This document shows positions 4,855 to 5,407 of a stretch of 5,407 bases of DNA, in pieces. The notes beneath the pieces were generated by a model, which was not told where the DNA came from, searched no databases, and saw only the letters and a list, made by a program, of their open reading frames with translations. Positions within the stretch are counted from its first letter, which is position 1; each line of letters opens with the position of its first letter. This stretch comes from Clostridium sp. OM02-18AC (GTDB taxonomy: Bacteria; Bacillota; Clostridia; Lachnospirales; Lachnospiraceae): assembly GCF_003481825.1 (NCBI RefSeq), contig NZ_QULW01000036.1:1-5407 (forward strand). The letters are read 5' to 3'. Made by a program: the position numbers and the translations under genes.

Positions 4855-5208
4855 ATGAGTATAGCGGCACCAATGATGGTTATTTCTTTGATCATCTATG
4901 CAGGTCTTTTCGGGCTATTTATCTATCTGGTTATCTTGATTATTCGAGCTTTGAAGAAATATATTAGGTCTAAAGATGTAAGAGCTGAAAAGAGCGTCCT
5001 TAAACAAAATTTAGGTGAAGTATTGAAAGACTTGCGGACTAAAAATAGGATGACCCAAGAATTTGTAGGAGAAACAATAGGGGTTAGTCGGCAAGCAGTA
5101 TCTAAGTGGGAAAGCGGAGAATGTGATCCGAGTACCTCTAATTTGATTGCGCTGGCAAAGTTGTACGGAACGACGGTTGAGGAAATTTTGCAGAGCATAA
5201 AGCAGTGA
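4855..5208 (+). CDS. Membrane-anchored XRE/Cro-C1 family HTH regulator
   Basis: The 117-residue protein joins an N-terminal membrane helix (about 9-30, ending IILIIR-type before RALKKYIRSK) to a C-terminal Cro/C1 helix-turn-helix (about 51-112). The recognition region GVSRQAVSKWESG (76-88) and the following DPSTSNLIALAKLYG (91-105) are classic for the family. The basic residues after the membrane helix predict that the DNA-binding part is cytoplasmic. It is likely a transcription factor held at the membrane. Its targets are unknown; the palindrome just upstream is one candidate. The start is supported by AAGGAGG (4841-4847), 7 nt ahead of the ATG. The gene is visibly richer in A and T than rep and mob, which suggests a separate origin. 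Similar membrane-HTH proteins seem common in gut Clostridia, from general knowledge. Confidence 0.85.
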   Translation: MSIAAPMMVISLIIYAGLFGLFIYLVILIIRALKKYIRSKDVRAEKSVLKQNLGEVLKDLRTKNRMTQEFVGETIGVSRQAVSKWESGECDPSTSNLIALAKLYGTTVEEILQSIKQ

Positions 5209-5232
5209 TTTGACAGTGTGGCCGAAGTCCCA

Positions 5233-5283
5233 GCCGGAGCCGCCCGAAAGCAGCGGGAAACCGTAGCGGTTGGCAGCTCCGGC
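5233..5283 (+). other. Possible three-way-junction structure
   Basis: GCCGGAGC (5233-5240) pairs with GCTCCGGC (5276-5283). Inside lie CCCG/CGGG (5243-5246 with 5254-5257) and AACCG-TAG-CGGTT (5259-5271). Together they form a closing stem with two inner hairpins, a shape seen in structured RNAs and in single-strand origins. TTGACA occurs at 5210-5215 but has no matching -10, so there is no clear promoter. I recognise no known RNA family. The stretch from 5209 to 5301 holds nothing else I can support. Confidence 0.35.
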
Positions 5284-5301
5284 AATCCCCGCGGGAGCGC
5301 G

Positions 5302-5357
5302 CAAAAGCACTTTCATACTGCCAGCCCCAATGGGGCGGCGGTGTGAAAGTGCTTTTG
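5302..5357. repeat. 26-bp hairpin next to oriT
   Basis: CAAAAGCACTTTCATAC (5302-5318) pairs with GTGTGAAAGTGCTTTTG (5341-5357) with one T-G wobble. The pairing continues as TGCC with GGCG (5319-5322 with 5337-5340), skips A5323, and closes as GCCCC-AAT-GGGGC (5324-5336). This nearly continuous stem is the strongest in the plasmid. It could terminate transcription after the HTH gene, act as a single-strand origin, or present oriT to the relaxase. Confidence 0.7.
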
Positions 5358-5382
5358 TGTTACTTTCTCACAAGAAAGTAAC
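5345..5382 (+). other. Putative oriT with nic-like GTG/TTA
   Basis: GTTACTTTCT (5359-5368) and AGAAAGTAAC (5373-5382) form a perfect 10-bp inverted repeat with loop CACA. A second pairing is possible between GAAAGT (5345-5350) and ACTTTC (5362-5367), and it would place GTG/TTA (5357-5362) in an 11-nt single-stranded loop. From memory, pMV158 MobM cuts at GTGTG/TTA between AAAG- and CTTT-type arms, so the predicted cut is between G5359 and T5360 (11 and 12 in the left copy). As in pMV158, the site lies directly upstream of the relaxase gene on the same strand. The same sequence appears at 1-34 through circular overlap. Confidence 0.6.
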
Positions 5383-5407
5383 AAAGAGGTTGTGGCCTGC
5401 GGCCTGG
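5349..5407. repeat. Terminal direct repeat, right copy (circular junction)
   Basis: This is the second copy of the 59-bp terminal repeat. Joining 5348 to 1 gives a circle of about 5348 bp, in which the non-coding stretch after the last gene (from 5209) runs continuously into the promoter and relaxase gene at 42-1366. Confidence 0.9.

Noticed and set aside
1..5407. Insertion sequence, transposon or resistance gene
   Set aside because: No transposase or integrase motif, no terminal inverted repeats around a cargo gene and no resistance protein could be found on either strand.

Overview
This window is best read as one complete small circular plasmid. Its first 59 bases are repeated exactly as its last 59 (5349-5407), so the molecule closes on itself at about 5348 bp. 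All eight supported or possible genes lie on the + strand. The MobV relaxase, the primase-type Rep, the DinJ/YafQ pair, the strong GGAGG-type ribosome sites and the mixed GC content fit a gut-type Clostridia (Firmicutes) host. That host assignment is inference; nothing here names a species. No resistance, virulence or metabolic cargo is visible, so this is a cryptic plasmid made of maintenance and transfer functions.

Transfer module (5209-5407 joined to 1-1366): a structured non-coding region holds a 26-bp hairpin, then a 10-bp inverted repeat with a GTG/TTA junction resembling the nic site of MobV plasmids such as pMV158. An extended -10 promoter and the MobV relaxase gene follow. The only ATG of that gene seems to start inside the conserved N-terminal region.

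Replication module (1367-3354): directly after mob come a promoter built into a 12-bp inverted repeat, an AT-rich stretch, a G-run cluster, and a leader with a 17-bp perfect stem. A possible 59-codon leader ORF runs through this stem and stops 3 nt before the replication gene. Rep is an archaeo-eukaryotic-primase-like protein with a C-terminal helix-turn-helix and no visible helicase. A terminator candidate closes the unit.

Maintenance module (3411-5208): a near-consensus promoter drives a DinJ/YafQ-type toxin-antitoxin pair. After it come a small DUF5348-like protein and a pSK1-Par/DUF536-like segregation protein whose ATG overlaps the preceding stop. The last gene encodes a membrane-anchored Cro/C1-type HTH protein. 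The par-like gene carries, inside its own coding sequence, eight copies of WCGCAAACY spaced at near multiples of 11 bp on both strands and in all three frames. This looks like a centromere, operator or iteron array hidden in a gene, and it is the most striking observation here.
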